A DNA stretch of 64,000 nucleotides from Podospora pseudoanserina (taxonomy: Eukaryota; Ascomycota; Sordariomycetes; Sordariales; Podosporaceae): assembly GCF_035222485.1 (NCBI RefSeq), contig NC_085921.1, forward strand, positions 1,860,001 to 1,924,000. The letters run 5' to 3'. Below are positions 10,480-22,319 of this stretch, one piece after another. The translations under genes were made by a program, and so were the position numbers. Numbering within the stretch: position 1 is the stretch's first letter; every line of letters starts with the position of its first letter. Under the pieces are notes generated by a model that worked only from the letters and a program-made list of their open reading frames with translations, searched no databases and was not told the DNA's origin.

Positions 10480-13012
10480 CCTGCTCCCCTCACCTACGTG
10501 CCCTCGCTCGCTGTTTTTTGCCTCCCCAGTTTGATTCGGGATACAGAGAACGGTTCTATCAGAATATTGGTTCGCCAAGTCAACCTGATCTTACACAATG
10601 GCCCAGGAAAGATCAGCAGGAGCAAGATCTTGCCAAGGCTATGGGTGCCGTGGTCCAGAGCCTTTGATTCCAGAATTTGCTGCCACCACGATGAAGCCGG
10701 TTGCAAATGCGGTGTCAGACAGATCGGGCAACACGGGCAACAGTCTAGTAGACGTAAGAACAACCAACTGAGACCGGGCCGGATGGTGGAGGGACTGCGC
10801 TCGGAAAGGATTGGTCGGCACGAGAAATGCCACTGCAAGCGAGACCGGCGAGATGTCAAGAGGGCGAGACTTGGCCGGATTGAATTCGAACGCTGTGCAA
10901 CACCGGCCCGCTTTCACAACCTGTTGAGCAAGACAGCAGCACAAGCCTGGCTTCTCGTCGAGTGCAACAAAACCCTGGATGGGTTGCAGATGCGCCGTCA
11001 GCATGCATCCACACCCGTGGGAACTTTGAACTCGAAGACTGCGGCTGGTGGGTTGGCGGACTGCCTGGTGGGTGAGGGGGTGCCCAAAGGGTCGTGTCGT
11101 GAGACGCAAAATCGCACCAAGGAAATACCAACTTTCACCAGAATTCTGGTGTGACCTGCCCCGTGTCTAACCCAGTTGGTCAAACAGGACTGGGTTACGT
11201 GCTGTCCGTGGGGAGGGGAGGGGGGCCGAGACAGGGTACGACGATGTCGAGAGGTGGGATACTCTTGTGTTTCGAAACACCAAGTGGAGGCCGGGGAGAA
11301 AAGACCCTGGGGTGACAGTCCCCTGCGAGGCAGGTGCTGTGCTCCAGACCACAAAAGTGTGGTGATACCTTAGACCGTCCTGCGAACAGGAAAGTCCCAG
11401 AGATGGAGATGTAGGCTTTGGGGCAATCTTGGATGAAACGGGGGAAAATAGCGAACAGGTGATAGTGATGAGGGCGGAGGGAAGAGGTGTTGCGGTCACG
11501 ATCCACGGCCCAAAATCGATGTCGTCTCCCACCTTTGTCCAATCATCGGCAGTGAGATGTCTTGCAGCAGCCAACAGCTCGCCTACTGTGGAAAAGAGGG
11601 GTTAGCAAGTCTTGAGACAGAGAATTCCAGGCCTGGGCTCCCACGCGCTCCTCCTCTTGTTGAGAGAGGTCACAGCAGCAACGACAGGGAGTCTCCATTG
11701 GGAACACAGTGCATGTATCATGCAGGCAGCCATTGACAGGCCAGCCACATCTTGGTTTTGTTGCACTGGACTGGATGCAGTTGGACATTTTCTCCCATCA
11801 TCATCACCCATCACTCCTTGGCTCCTCCCTTTTCTCCCCACAATCTACGCCTTGTTCGAATCGAGTCGCTCGTCCCGTCCCAGCGATACGGAAAATGGGA
11901 TGTATCTCGCAGCAGCATCTACGATCCCGCTCATTCTCCCAGAAACCCAGTGTCGACCTCCGCTTCGTGTGACGTGAACTCTGCCGAGGAAGCAAGGGAG
12001 AAACAGTCTCGTTCTCATTGGTGCGTCATAAATCACATTTCTGGCCACAGTGGTCAGCCAATCAACTTTTCTCGACCATTTCACACTCAGACCTGATCAT
12101 CGTCACTTGCTCATCAAGAGCCTCATATTGACGGGTGCTACAGAAAACCCTTTCTATGAATCCCTGAGTCCCGTTTCCGGAATACTACCAAACGCTCGGA
12201 CACGACTATGACAGCGGAACCATCCCGGGGCCCGGACGGTCCGTTCCTAGCCTGTTGTACCTTAGTCGAGAAATGTTTTCATCTATCACTAGTGAACTTG
12301 GTTTAGTCTGCTCTATCCGCCCGGAAATTGGTGGGGACCCCCCAATCTCGTCTAATTGGGCCGCAAGGTTCTTCTCTCCCGTGAGCGGGCCTAAGCTCCC
12401 CTGCGTACGCCCTATGAGACTCCAAACAGAATTGTCGACAGATGTATGTGTCCCCAGGCCTTCGATGCCTTTTCCTTGAGGATGGGAGGTTAACGCCCGA
12501 TGAGCGATATAATGCTGCTAACATAATGACTTGATCCGAGGACAGCACGGCCTTGATGAGTATCATACAACATGGACAATTCCGGGTAGGCGGCTCTTTA
12601 CCGTACGACCAACCTCACCAGGACCCCTTTTGCTTTCGTTCTATATCTCCGAACCGGTTCGCAGTTTTGTCCTTGGCGGAGCCCAAGTACATGTCACCTT
12701 TTAGGAAAATACCGCGCTTCTGGCGGGCCTATGTCTTCCCTTGAACGCCCTCCATGGTTGGCCATGATAGGCGTTGGACATGAGGAGCTGATCATGCTGA
12801 TGCAAGTTCCGACAGCTCAACAGCACACACAACTTCGGCACACCACTCAACATTGCTGCCGCCAACCTGCCTGAGCGAAACACCTGTCCAATCGTCCCCC
12901 GCTACCGACCCCATGAGCCGTTGTCCGAATATGGGCTGGATGTGGGTGACCAGCCCATGTCGTGGAAGAGCGATCGTCCACCCGGCGAGGTTGGGCTTGA
13001 CTAGGTATAATA
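10480..13012. other. Divergent intergenic region, no gene recognised
   Basis: This separates the start of the Cys6 regulator (minus) from the dioxygenase (plus), so it holds both promoters and leaders. Open frames up to about 250 codons occur but overlap on opposite strands, resemble no family and lack splice-consistent extensions. No tRNA or 5S rRNA signature was found. Confidence 0.5.
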
Positions 13013-14487
13013 ATGGCTCCTCTCCGTCCTCGGTGGAACCCAATGTCAGCCCTGGGCTTAGAACAGATTTATTCTCTCTCACTCTACTGGAAAAGCCAGG
13101 AATACAGCACATATTCTCTCAAACTACCAATGGATCAAGTTGGCAGCTTGTTTGGGCAATCTCATGCAGGCCTGGGATGGTTGGAGCACCACGCCATGGC
13201 TTGGGTGCCTGAAGCCATTTCCTCGGACAGTTATGTTGTTGACCTTGGTCCTCGGGGTGTTCAAGAGGTGCAAGAGGGACTGCAAAAGTTCAAAGGTCAG
13301 TGATGTGCCCCCGTTCTGTGTTGGGTGATGCTTTCATTTGCTGACGAATAAGCAGAGCTTGAGCTTGATGGTCACGAAGTCAGTCGTCATAATTTCCACC
13401 TTCCAACCCTCGAGGCGCAACTGGAGCAAGCCTGCCACGAGGTTCATCGAGGCCGCGGATTTGTCATCCTCAGGGGCCTCGATCCCCAACAGTATTCAGT
13501 CGAGGACAACCTGATGATCTACCTCGGGATTGCTGCGTATATTGGGGATCAGAGAGGGTTTCAGGACAAGAAGGGGAACATGCTGAGTATGCTTTGGAAT
13601 CAAAACAATGTGATGAACTGAACTGATACCTGCCTCGCCCACATAGCCCACATCACAGCCTCCAAAGACTGGAAGACACCCCCTGAGCTTCGGCATGGTA
13701 TTCATACCACCAAAGGCCTAAGTTGGCACTGTGATATCGGAGTCGACATCCTCGCGCTTCACGTCCGCTCCCTCGCCGAGCATGGTGGGGACACATTTAT
13801 AGCTTCATCGCTCACAATTGTAAAGGAGCTTGAGGCGCTATACCCACACGTCATCCAAGCCCTTCAAGAAGCTGCGTGGCCAATCCAAATGTCGGTTGGC
13901 ACAATTTTGTCACATTTCACATGCGCACTGAGCCATCGCTAATTATATTTCCGCTCATTAGCTCAGGCAATCCGATCCCCCGCTACATTCTGGCGCCACT
14001 CCTGCACATGGACCCTGAGAACAACCACATCATTCTGAGCGTTGACCCTGGGAGACTTGGTGTGCACCCATCTACGACAAGAACCGATGGCACTTCGCCA
14101 ATTCCGCCCCTCACACCAACTCAGCTCGAGACCCTCCGCATCCTCAACCAAGTCGCCTCAAAGTATCGTCTTCGCCTAGACACAAAGGCTGGCGACATCG
14201 TCTTGCTCAACAACTTTGCCCATTTGCATGCTCGCGATGCCTACAGCGATCCCGGACAAGGCCAAGGACGACATCTGGTCAGATTGTACCTGCGTAATGC
14301 AGCACTGGCGCACCCCGTTCCAGAGTCTATGCGTGTCCCCTGGGAGGCAGCATTTGGGCCCAGGAATGGGGAGGGCCGATATCCTGTTGCTCCAGCTTTA
14401 GAATACACAGCACCTCGATACACGGCCGGTTCTGCTGCTTTTCCCCTGGACGACAACGATGATGTCAACGGAGACGGCACCGCATGA
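13013..14487 (+). CDS. TauD/TfdA-type Fe(II)/2-oxoglutarate dioxygenase, 427 aa
   Basis: Four exons: 13013-13295, 13356-13586, 13647-13890 and 13962-14487, giving 428 codons. The family signature is clear from residue about 95: HRGRGFVILRGLDP, then the Fe-ligand HxD (WHCD in GLSWHCDIGVD). Near the end come GDIVLLNNFAHLHARDAYSD and the distal His with the 2-oxoglutarate-binding Arg in GRHLVRLYLRN. Fungal members resemble clavaminate synthase and taurine dioxygenase; the substrate cannot be predicted. Such enzymes use Fe(II), O2 and 2-oxoglutarate to hydroxylate or desaturate small molecules, usually in the cytosol. The first about 90 residues match the family poorly, so the true start may be an upstream exon or a later ATG. 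Intron 3 uses a weak GTCGGT donor, chosen because it restores IQISGNPIPRYILAPL. Confidence 0.82.
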
Positions 14488-15752
14488 TTCCTTCGTTGCC
14501 AAGACGCTCACTGCCACAATCTCCTTTTGCCAGCCTCAAGTTGGCTTTGATTTTGGACAACTTCGAAGTTGAGCTGCTGCCAGCAACACTCTCGCAACCT
14601 TATCCTCAATCTAACCCGGACTATCTGCGTTGGCCTCTGGTTGTTTCACAAGCCAACGCCTTTGCAGCCATTTTAGTGCAGGCCTATCATTATGTGGAAT
14701 TTTTTTGGGTAGTGGTGGCCAGAAACTTTGTCTCAGAATGTGGGTATCTACGGAGGACAACGCAGTGGCCAAATATGTGAGGTTACAATGAGCCAAAAGT
14801 CTAGCCTGATGGCGATTGCTAGTTTCATGAGCCTTAAGATGTCTCGTCGAGTACTTTTCGAATCAAAAATGGTCCCCTGTTCATCGCAGCTTTCCGTAAT
14901 GTCTCGGCCATCACAGGCAGTCAAACATGCGTCATCAGGTAGGGATGCGAGCATGCCAACTGCATGCAAGCATAGCCCTGATCACATCCGCATAAAAGTT
15001 CAGAATCCGGAGGGGAAGCGCCTCCTGTCAGAACAGGCCGAAGTCTCGGAAAGCAGCTGGTCAATTGTATGTGTCCAAGACATGGATGGGTACAAGACAC
15101 CCCACGCTTCAGTGTCCATAGCCCCTATTACTGGGTGATTGATACGATGGTGGATACTGTGATTGGGGAGCGGAACACGGGCAGGTACCAAAAGAGTCAC
15201 CATAATCTGCAAGCACGGCGGCTGTCAACCATGAAATTCCGCCATAAAATGTAACAGTGGATGTCTTAACTGAAGACCTGGTGTCCACGAAGAGGTGGGT
15301 ACCCTAGTACCAGGGCAAAGTGACAGACCAAGCATCTCGGACATGGCTCCGCTGACAACAGCATCACATTAGGCTCGAGCTTCTTCTTTCAGATATACTT
15401 GCATCAATGCGGGGGCCTCCATCCAGGTTAGGCATGATGGAACTGATGTCAGAACTTTGGGGCAGGAGGGCAGCCGCCCTCTTTCGCGAGTCTGGCAGCA
15501 CTCACCCATCTTGACTTTGGCTACTGATCACCCCCAGCCCATTTTCGGGCTGATTGGCATGACCATACAATTAAAGAGTGTGTCGGAGGCTGTTTCAATA
15601 CCTCGATGGTCGATTTACCGAGCATACCAATGGTATGCCTCATCACAGTCTCCTACGGGTAGTACCGGTTTATTTTTCATTGCCTCTCCCTTGATCATCT
15701 GTCGAATGATGCCGCAGTCAGTTATCAGGAGAAACAGCATTTGTAACTCCTC
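14488..15752. other. Intergenic, nothing recognised
   Basis: Downstream of the dioxygenase. Frames are short and unlike any protein; the sequence has ordinary base composition. No RNA gene or repeat was seen. Confidence 0.45.
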
Positions 15753-16205
15753 TTGCCACGGGTCGTAGACCCGAATCAATCGACTGCTTCGGGTAGAAGG
15801 AATTTTGCCGCATATATCCGGGCATCACACCATGCTTCGACCATATGGAGTAGTGAACACTTCGACAGGCGCCCACGGGCTGATCTCCCAACCGGCGTCC
15901 TCTCAGCTAAGCAACAGTTCCGCGAACAATCGCTCACTGATGTCACGAATATCGAACTAGTATCGCTTAGTACCCAAACCATTGAAGACATTAGACCTGG
16001 AGAAGAGTGTGTATACGACTGTGTTGTCCGAGTCCGATTAGGTGCCGAGGTCCGTGGACACGTATCTGTTCAGCTCATCACTGTCTTTTGTCTCCCCAAG
16101 GAAGCCCAAGACGGATGGGTGGACAAAGACCGGCGGCAAACGGGTGTTAAGCACCAACACCATCAACTCCCATTCTCACTATACTTGATCAGGATTGTTC
16201 AGTAA
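15753..16205 (+). pseudogene. Possible NTF2/SnoaL-like gene fragment
   Basis: An open frame without any ATG whose middle reads like a real protein: KQQFREQSLTDVTNIELVSL followed by a beta-rich GEECVYDCVVRVRL and RGHVSVQLITVFCLPKE. The pattern of alternating strands resembles the C-terminal half of NTF2-like (ketosteroid-isomerase or SnoaL) domains; this is an impression rather than a firm match. No upstream exon with a start and good splice sites could be found. It may therefore be a terminal exon of an unrecognised gene or a decayed remnant. The last about 25 residues after the domain look non-coding. Confidence 0.3.
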
Positions 16206-18847
16206 ATACGCATTCAAGTTTATACCAAGAAAATAGCTCATCGTGGATGTGTGGCACTGTCTGGGCAGTGCACTTGATGACGAACCGCTTGCCCTTTCCA
16301 AACCCGCATGCAACCAGACATCACGTATTGCGTGCCATCACCGCCAAGATAAAGCTGGATAGGTACCTAATCTGTCACCGGTTCCATGGTAGCTGGGTGC
16401 CAAAGGCTGATCCCAAGTGACAGGACTGTAGAGAACATGTCGAGTAGGTGTCCGGCATCGAGTACGAGCATTGAAGGGCCACAGAGTACCCTACCTCCGC
16501 GGATCAAGAGGAGACTAGCTGTTCCAACCAAGGATAGTCACGTTTGTCACGGTCAAGTCACAAAGTCCAGCCAGCCACCCCACATCACCCTGCCTGGGCG
16601 GTTTGAGATGGCGCACGTCGCACCCCCCCCCTTTATCTGATTCTGGACCACCTCAGTTCTTGAGTCCGGGGCATCTCCCCGTCGAATAGGATTACCTGAC
16701 ATGTCTGGCCTTCTGCCGATTACCTACCCTGTCATTCGACTGTCACTTAGACAGTGGAGCCGAGCAGCGGCTGCGGTAAGTCTTCCTGTTGGATCGGTTT
16801 TGGATCTTCACCCAAGCCTGAGCTACACTAGCTTAGCCCACCACGATACCCCAGTCATCCCCTGAGCCGGCCGGCAGCATTATTGGCAACGGTGGGTGTG
16901 TAGTGTAATGGCTTCGAGTAAGATGGAGGCGAGGTGGGCGAGCAACTCGGAGAGTACATGCTGTTCTTAGCTTTACTGGCCCTTGGTTCGACGCTGACAG
17001 GATATCCAGCCACGTCTCATGGGGATGTCCAGCGGTGAAGGTCACAACAGGCATGACGCCAGGTACCTGTGGGAAGCAAACTACTTGATGACTCGCGGTG
17101 CAGTTGACAACTTGCTCAAGACCGGCATGCCAATCCCTGAAGCCTTGGGACTCCCCAGGGCTCCATGTTGATAGCCCCCTTTCAATGCCTGTCTTGCTAT
17201 ATACCCATTTACGGTGTGGAACAACACACTTGGTGGCTGGACACAAGCCGCAAACACTGTGCGGAGGATTTTCCGACGCACAGGCTGATACGGCATCCGT
17301 GGTACATCACCTACCTACCTCGTCAGCACCCCACCGCACCTGCAGAGCCTCCTCCCTCTGCTTTCTCTTCATCTTTCCGCCTGTCTCGACTCCTTTGCTA
17401 CCTCGACCACCTCGACCACGAAAGGCACACGACAATGGTTATGTTTCGAGAATTACGGGCCCTAGTCGAGACATTGACTCCCGCATTCCATCATTGATGC
17501 CGCACGCTCTCATCCGTCTGTATCTAAATACGAAAACTGCGGTAGCCGTCTGATGTCCACCTCCATCTCTTTTTCTTATTATTCTCGCCCATTCGACCGA
17601 AGCTTCTTCTCCACGATGGAAGCCCCCGCCGCGCACGATCGGAAGAAGTTTCCGAGGGTACCCATGTCTTTCTCTTTAGGCCTGGACGCTGGTCCCATCT
17701 GATTTCGACACTACTACAACGAATCAGCATCTTCCCTGGTTGTCGAGCTCTCAGCAAGGAATCACAGTGACGCTTTCATGTATTGGGTCTGAGGTATGGC
17801 GGGCATGTTGCAAGGAGAAATCAACCGTGTGTCAGGGAGCCATCGCTTCTGCGAACCAACCGGATTTTTGGAACGAAAATTTGCTCAGACTCTCGTCAAC
17901 TACGGCTTTCGTTGTGAGCAACGAGTTTTCCTTGACTCGACGAACTCATTGACAGCTCTGGCCTCAGTATAGCTGTGTTGTCCATGCAATACAAGCAAAC
18001 TCGTAAGCCTGCTGAAGAACTGGCTAATCGACTTGTCATGCACGACCATTCGCGCCCAAGAGTTGGCCATCAGGAACGAGCGACTCGAGTGCCCATAAGC
18101 AGACGTCCACCTGTCTCTTGCACACTGCCAGCTTTTCAAACGATCAAAACAACGTACCGAATCGACGAGAACGAATCTCACACACCCAGCTCGACAGTTA
18201 TTGCAAACATTATCTCCTTGGCGATCTCCCATCCGTCCAGATTTTCGGATGAGTCGGGCGAGGTTCACGAGCCTTGCCAACGAGGCCCGACAGCTACTAC
18301 TTTGGGGGTCTGCTAAAAACCAATGGCATTCAGTTCCATTTAGAGCTGTCTCTATGGGATCGGCATGACTCGCAGCCTTGAACGTCCGAAACATTTCTAG
18401 TCGCCACTCGCCAAGCAACCGCGCTCTAGTTTCCGTCGGAAACTCCCACTCGATCGAGGGACAACAAAAAGCGGTAGGCCAAGACGGGCGCCATCTTGAC
18501 AGCCCGGAAACAGTCTAGATCGCGGGTTTACTAGGGAATGGCGCCGTGCCAGCGTTTGAGGCCTGTTGATGGGATTGATGTAGTGTTCGCTGCATCGCCC
18601 AAATAACTACACTGAATTGCTAACAGAGAAGGGTTCGGCTTTAGGGAACAGACCTCACCGGCTGCTTTGTTACCTAAGCGAACGCGGGCTGTCGGAGTGA
18701 TGGGGAAGATGGGATCAAAATCCAGCTAGAAAAACGAGTGCACAATTCAAGAGCAGGACGACAGAATAGGCAAAATATGGGCATGAAAGTGGATGGATCT
18801 CCCCAGCAGCCAGCTGCAAATCTCGAGGGCAATATAGACCGTGTTTA
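16206..18847. other. Gene-poor interval
   Basis: About 2.6 kb between the possible NTF2-like remnant and the 3' end of the double-GFA gene. Frames occur on both strands (one of 172 codons on the minus strand at 17900-18418) but none has family resemblance or a coherent exon chain. No repeats or RNA genes were seen. Confidence 0.45.
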
Positions 18848-20089
18848 CTACACCTGCCCAGAACCCCCTGGCACAGCTCGAGCAGCCCCTTGCTCCTTGA
18901 CAACCCGCCTAAAGTTCTTTGGGAATCTCCTCGCCAACCTGAACTGCTCCGTTTCTTCTTCCACCGCGGCAGGAAGGTGCTCCCTCCAGGTGCCAGCCAT
19001 GTCTGATCCGAATCCGAGTTTTCCACCCCACGACCAAGAGATGACGCGCTCTGCTCTTGCGCCTTCAGGGGCGTGGAGGAGGCCGGGGGCGATGTCGACC
19101 ATGTCTGGGCGGGAGTCGCAGGCGTAAAAGACCACGGCTGAGCAAGTGCTGCAGTGGTAGCGCTGGACGCCTTGGGAGCTGGGGTAGAGGGATAATGTGC
19201 CGAGTCTGGGGTCGGTTCCGATGGCGGATTGGAGGGCGGTGGTGTCGAGGGGAAGGGGGGAGGTGGGATCAGAGGCAAAGGTGATGTGTTTTAGCTCTGC
19301 AAAGGTCCAGGCAAAGATCTCGGTTCCGGAGACGAGGCGGCAGTCGGAACAGCCGTCGAGTGAGCCGAGGAGTTTGTAACTCTCTGGATCGACGAACCAG
19401 GGCAGTTGCCCCCCCTTTGACTGGTGTTCTTTAAAGTCCCTTTGGGCATCGCCGGCTTTGAGGACGAAGTCGACGCCGCCGCAGTGGCATTTGAGGGGGA
19501 TGTTGCCCTCTTTTTCGGGAAGGTGGAGGAGGTTGTCAGCATGGGAAAGGAATATGTTTTTATCCTCGGGCCAGTATCCCTCTGAGGTGATTTCTTTCGA
19601 CTTTTCTCTCCAGCCTAGCCAGCGTCGGGGTTTGGCGGCGGAGGGAGGGTTGAGACCGTTGAGCCAGGGGACTGCCCCGCCGTCGATGGTGTCGGCTAGG
19701 AACATGTGAGCGTCCCATTCTATGAGGTTTTGGCCTAGTGGCAGTGGGGAGGAAGGGGTGAGGACGCCGGTGAAGGCGAGGTAATTTGTGACGCCGGGGG
19801 TGGAGTTGTCTTCCCAGAAGAGGGTGGTGGAGCAGTGACTGCAAAAGTAGATGTTTAAGCGGGGGGAGAAGGCATATTGTTTGAGGTTGTCAGAGGGTTG
19901 GGGAGGAGGCCCGGGCCAGAGGATGTCGGTGGAGCCGCGCAGGGAGCCGGTGAGGTGCCGGCAGGAGTTGCAGTGGCAGTTTGTTGCTTTGAGAGGGAGG
20001 GAGGTGGTGGGGATGGGTTTGGAGGTGAAGGTCAGGGCGCGGCAGTGGCATTGGGCTGTGAGGGTGATGGTATCGGTGTTGGACTCCAT
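18848..20089 (-). CDS. Protein with two GFA/CENP-V-type zinc domains, 413 aa
   Basis: Single exon; the start is the ATG at 20087-20089 (MESNTDT). Two glutathione-dependent formaldehyde-activating enzyme (GFA) folds lie in tandem. Domain 1 (residues about 10-160) has CHCRALTF, NCHCNSCRHLTGS and FCSHCSTTLF. Domain 2 (about 200-345) has LKCHCGGVDF, GCSDCRLVSGTEIF and YHCSTCSAVVFY. The cysteines are the zinc ligands of the family. Members were first described for adding glutathione to formaldehyde, but most fungal paralogues are uncharacterised and may act on other thiol adducts. No targeting signal is visible. The residues between the domains contain a WLGWREKSKE segment of unknown role. The next gene upstream is the YTP1-like gene on the same strand. 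Confidence 0.88.
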   Translation of the reverse strand: MESNTDTITLTAQCHCRALTFTSKPIPTTSLPLKATNCHCNSCRHLTGSLRGSTDILWPGPPPQPSDNLKQYAFSPRLNIYFCSHCSTTLFWEDNSTPGVTNYLAFTGVLTPSSPLPLGQNLIEWDAHMFLADTIDGGAVPWLNGLNPPSAAKPRRWLGWREKSKEITSEGYWPEDKNIFLSHADNLLHLPEKEGNIPLKCHCGGVDFVLKAGDAQRDFKEHQSKGGQLPWFVDPESYKLLGSLDGCSDCRLVSGTEIFAWTFAELKHITFASDPTSPLPLDTTALQSAIGTDPRLGTLSLYPSSQGVQRYHCSTCSAVVFYACDSRPDMVDIAPGLLHAPEGARAERVISWSWGGKLGFGSDMAGTWREHLPAAVEEETEQFRLARRFPKNFRRVVKEQGAARAVPGGSGQV

Positions 20090-20628
20090 AGTGGTGCTGA
20101 AGGGTTGGGTTGTTTGATGGTGGGACAGGATGGCGGTGACAGGTGCGGGGGCAGGTCAATATATAGCCCACTTAGGAGATAACGTGTTGGTTAAGAGATG
20201 CAGTTTGTATTACCTCCTAAAGTGTGGGTGATTTATGGTGAATACGCTTGATACGCCCGGCAGGCAAAAGCTGTCACCCGAAAGGCGTCGTGAGCTCCGA
20301 TGGAAAGCGCGGTTGAGAACCAATCTGACGTCACTTAATTGGCTGTTCAACAATGGGCGATGCTCTCTCGGAATAGTTCCTCTTTGGGCACCGGCCGGTA
20401 ACATGAGAACACATGGACAAAAGTAGTTCATCTCCGAGGAAATTCTGTAGTTTGTTTCCACCTACAACTAGAGGAAGAGTAATCCAACAACTCCTGAGTG
20501 GGAAAATCTCCGATCCAACCATGCTCCAGAAAAGACTTACACACCTTGTTGTATACGCACCCCCACAAACTCCAAAACAGCCAAATCCGATGTAAATGCT
20601 CATGATGCCCGTCCATTTCTGCTTTTGT
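20090..20628. other. Intergenic between YTP1-like and GFA genes
   Basis: This holds the 3' end of the YTP1-like transcript and the promoter of the double-GFA gene (both on the minus strand). Nothing further can be named. Confidence 0.45.
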
Positions 20629-22319
20629 TTATGCCAACCGCTCATCGTTGCGCGCAATGGCACTTGGGCTTGCGAACCCATTCTGTTGGCTGCCTTCGTT
20701 CTTTAGTAGCTTCCTGCTTGCTGCTTTGTCGTCATCTTCGTCGTCTGTCATGAGACCATCAAGCTCAAACTCGCTGGCATCCTGCACCTGAGCCTCGTCA
20801 CCACTGCGAGCGTGGCCGTTGAGGGTAATCTTGGACGGGGGGTTGGCGGCACGGTCGTAGACGTTGATGAACATCATGACGACCAAAAACACCAGGAAGG
20901 CCAAGCTGTACATGATCAAAATGTACGCCACGGCGTCCATTCCGGAACCGGCAATGAATGCCATTTGTTCTTCGGTAGCGCCCATAAACAGAAAGCCTGA
21001 GGCGTAGAGGAGCTGTATTTGTGTGTTAGCAACACATTGAAGTAGCCCGGTTAGCAAAGACTTACAAAAACAGGAACATATTGGAAGCTGTTGATCTGTG
21101 TCCCGTCTTCTGATACGCCTGCCTTGTCCCTGAGCACAAAAGAGATCTCGATGATGCGAGTGACACCAACGGCCATCAATGTATACCCAAATGCCGCGTG
21201 TGTCATCGCACTCGTCATCAGCTCCTGAGGATGCGCCGACATGGCCCATCCTGTAATGAAGATGACAAAGCCAGGGACGAAGTTGCGCTTGGGGGTGCCG
21301 TCTCGGCCCTTGCTCAGCCAAACTCCAGCGAGGCCGGCGCTCCACCAAATGATGCCCATGGTCGTGTGCTGCCAGTCATTCCTGACCCATTCGGTTCCCC
21401 ATCTGTGCTCAGTGAAGGTGTTGACACAACCCCATGCAGCAATAACGGCGCTGTCGAAGAACTCTTGGCTGCGGCCAGTCCGACGGAGCCAAATCTGACC
21501 AACGAGCAGCACGATGGTAAGGAGGACGCCGTATGCGATGAAGGCACTGCCCATGATGAAGTGAGCGGCACATTGTCCCAGGTGATCACCCTGGCAAAAG
21601 CCCAGTAGAGTGATACCTCCAAATAGCATCTGAACCCATGATAGCAGCGGGAATGCTTTTCCGTTGACGCTGTGAAGAATGCGAATGAAGGGACGGATAC
21701 GGCCGTGGATGCCCCGCTCGAGATGTAGCTTCAAGTAGACGCCCAAGACAATCTGAGCAACCAGAAGAAAGAACAACGGTGTCGCGGCCTTTGCGTGGGC
21801 GTTTTCCGGGTTGAATTCGCGGCCCTTGTGGAGATGGCCGAGGGCGTAGCCTAGCAATGCCAGTACGGTGCTGCCAACTTGCAGTGGGACGTGCCAACGG
21901 CTTTTGACGATCTGGGTGTGCGCGTCATTGTCAGCCCCTGCTCTTCGCTTCGAGATGTCGATAACAACCCCTACTACGCCGTTGACTTACCCCAAGCACC
22001 ATTCCCAAGGGAAACAGTATCCCAAAGGTAAACGTCTGTAAAAATATGTGTATCCATAGTGTTGTATCCTGGTATGTTGTCAGCAAGACTCGATACCCTG
22101 GATTCCAATGCTGCCCAGAGCTCACGTCTAACATACGATTGGATCCAGCGATATGGTTGACCCTTCCGGGATGTTGTCCCCGCCGTGATTTCCATGCGAT
22201 AGCGCCATTGGGAGAAGTGCGGCGGCTACTGTGATCCTGGCGATCGAAGGAGAGATTCGAGGGACATAACGCAACAGAGACGAGGAGCCAATGCTCTCCG
22301 CCTGGGTAGCAAAAGTCAT
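20629..22319 (-). CDS. YTP1: YTP1-like multi-pass membrane protein, 496 aa
   Basis: Four exons on the minus strand: 22319-22137, 22068-21991, 21911-21066 and 21012-20629, totalling 497 codons. The start is the ATG at 22317-22319; the first 45 residues form a signal-anchor-like stretch ending in ALSHGNHGG. The DUF2427 region contains TTLWIHIFLQTFTFGILFP and SRWHVPLQV. The YTP1 C-terminal domain follows with IVLGVYLKLHLERGIHGRI, AHFIMGSAFIAYGV, EHRWGTEWVRNDWQHTTMG and LLYASGFLFMGATEEQMA. About ten membrane helices are apparent. The acidic, Ser-rich tail is probably cytosolic. The family has histidine-rich helices similar to mitochondrial and plasma-membrane cytochrome b561-like proteins, but its biochemical function is unknown. 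The identification is firm. Confidence 0.92.

Noticed and set aside
10393-11154. A 253-codon plus-strand frame opposite the start of the Cys6 regulator
   Set aside because: It lies antisense to the first exons and leader of a well-supported gene, starts with a non-ATG codon, and resembles no protein.
12940-12970. 5S rRNA-like string (gtgggtgacca)
   Set aside because: The rest of a 5S gene (5' end, internal control region, terminal T run) is missing.
17900-18418. A 172-codon minus-strand frame containing CNNCRAGC, reminiscent of a zinc-cluster start
   Set aside because: Only three cysteines occur with no second half of a cluster, no basic linker and no plausible exon neighbours.
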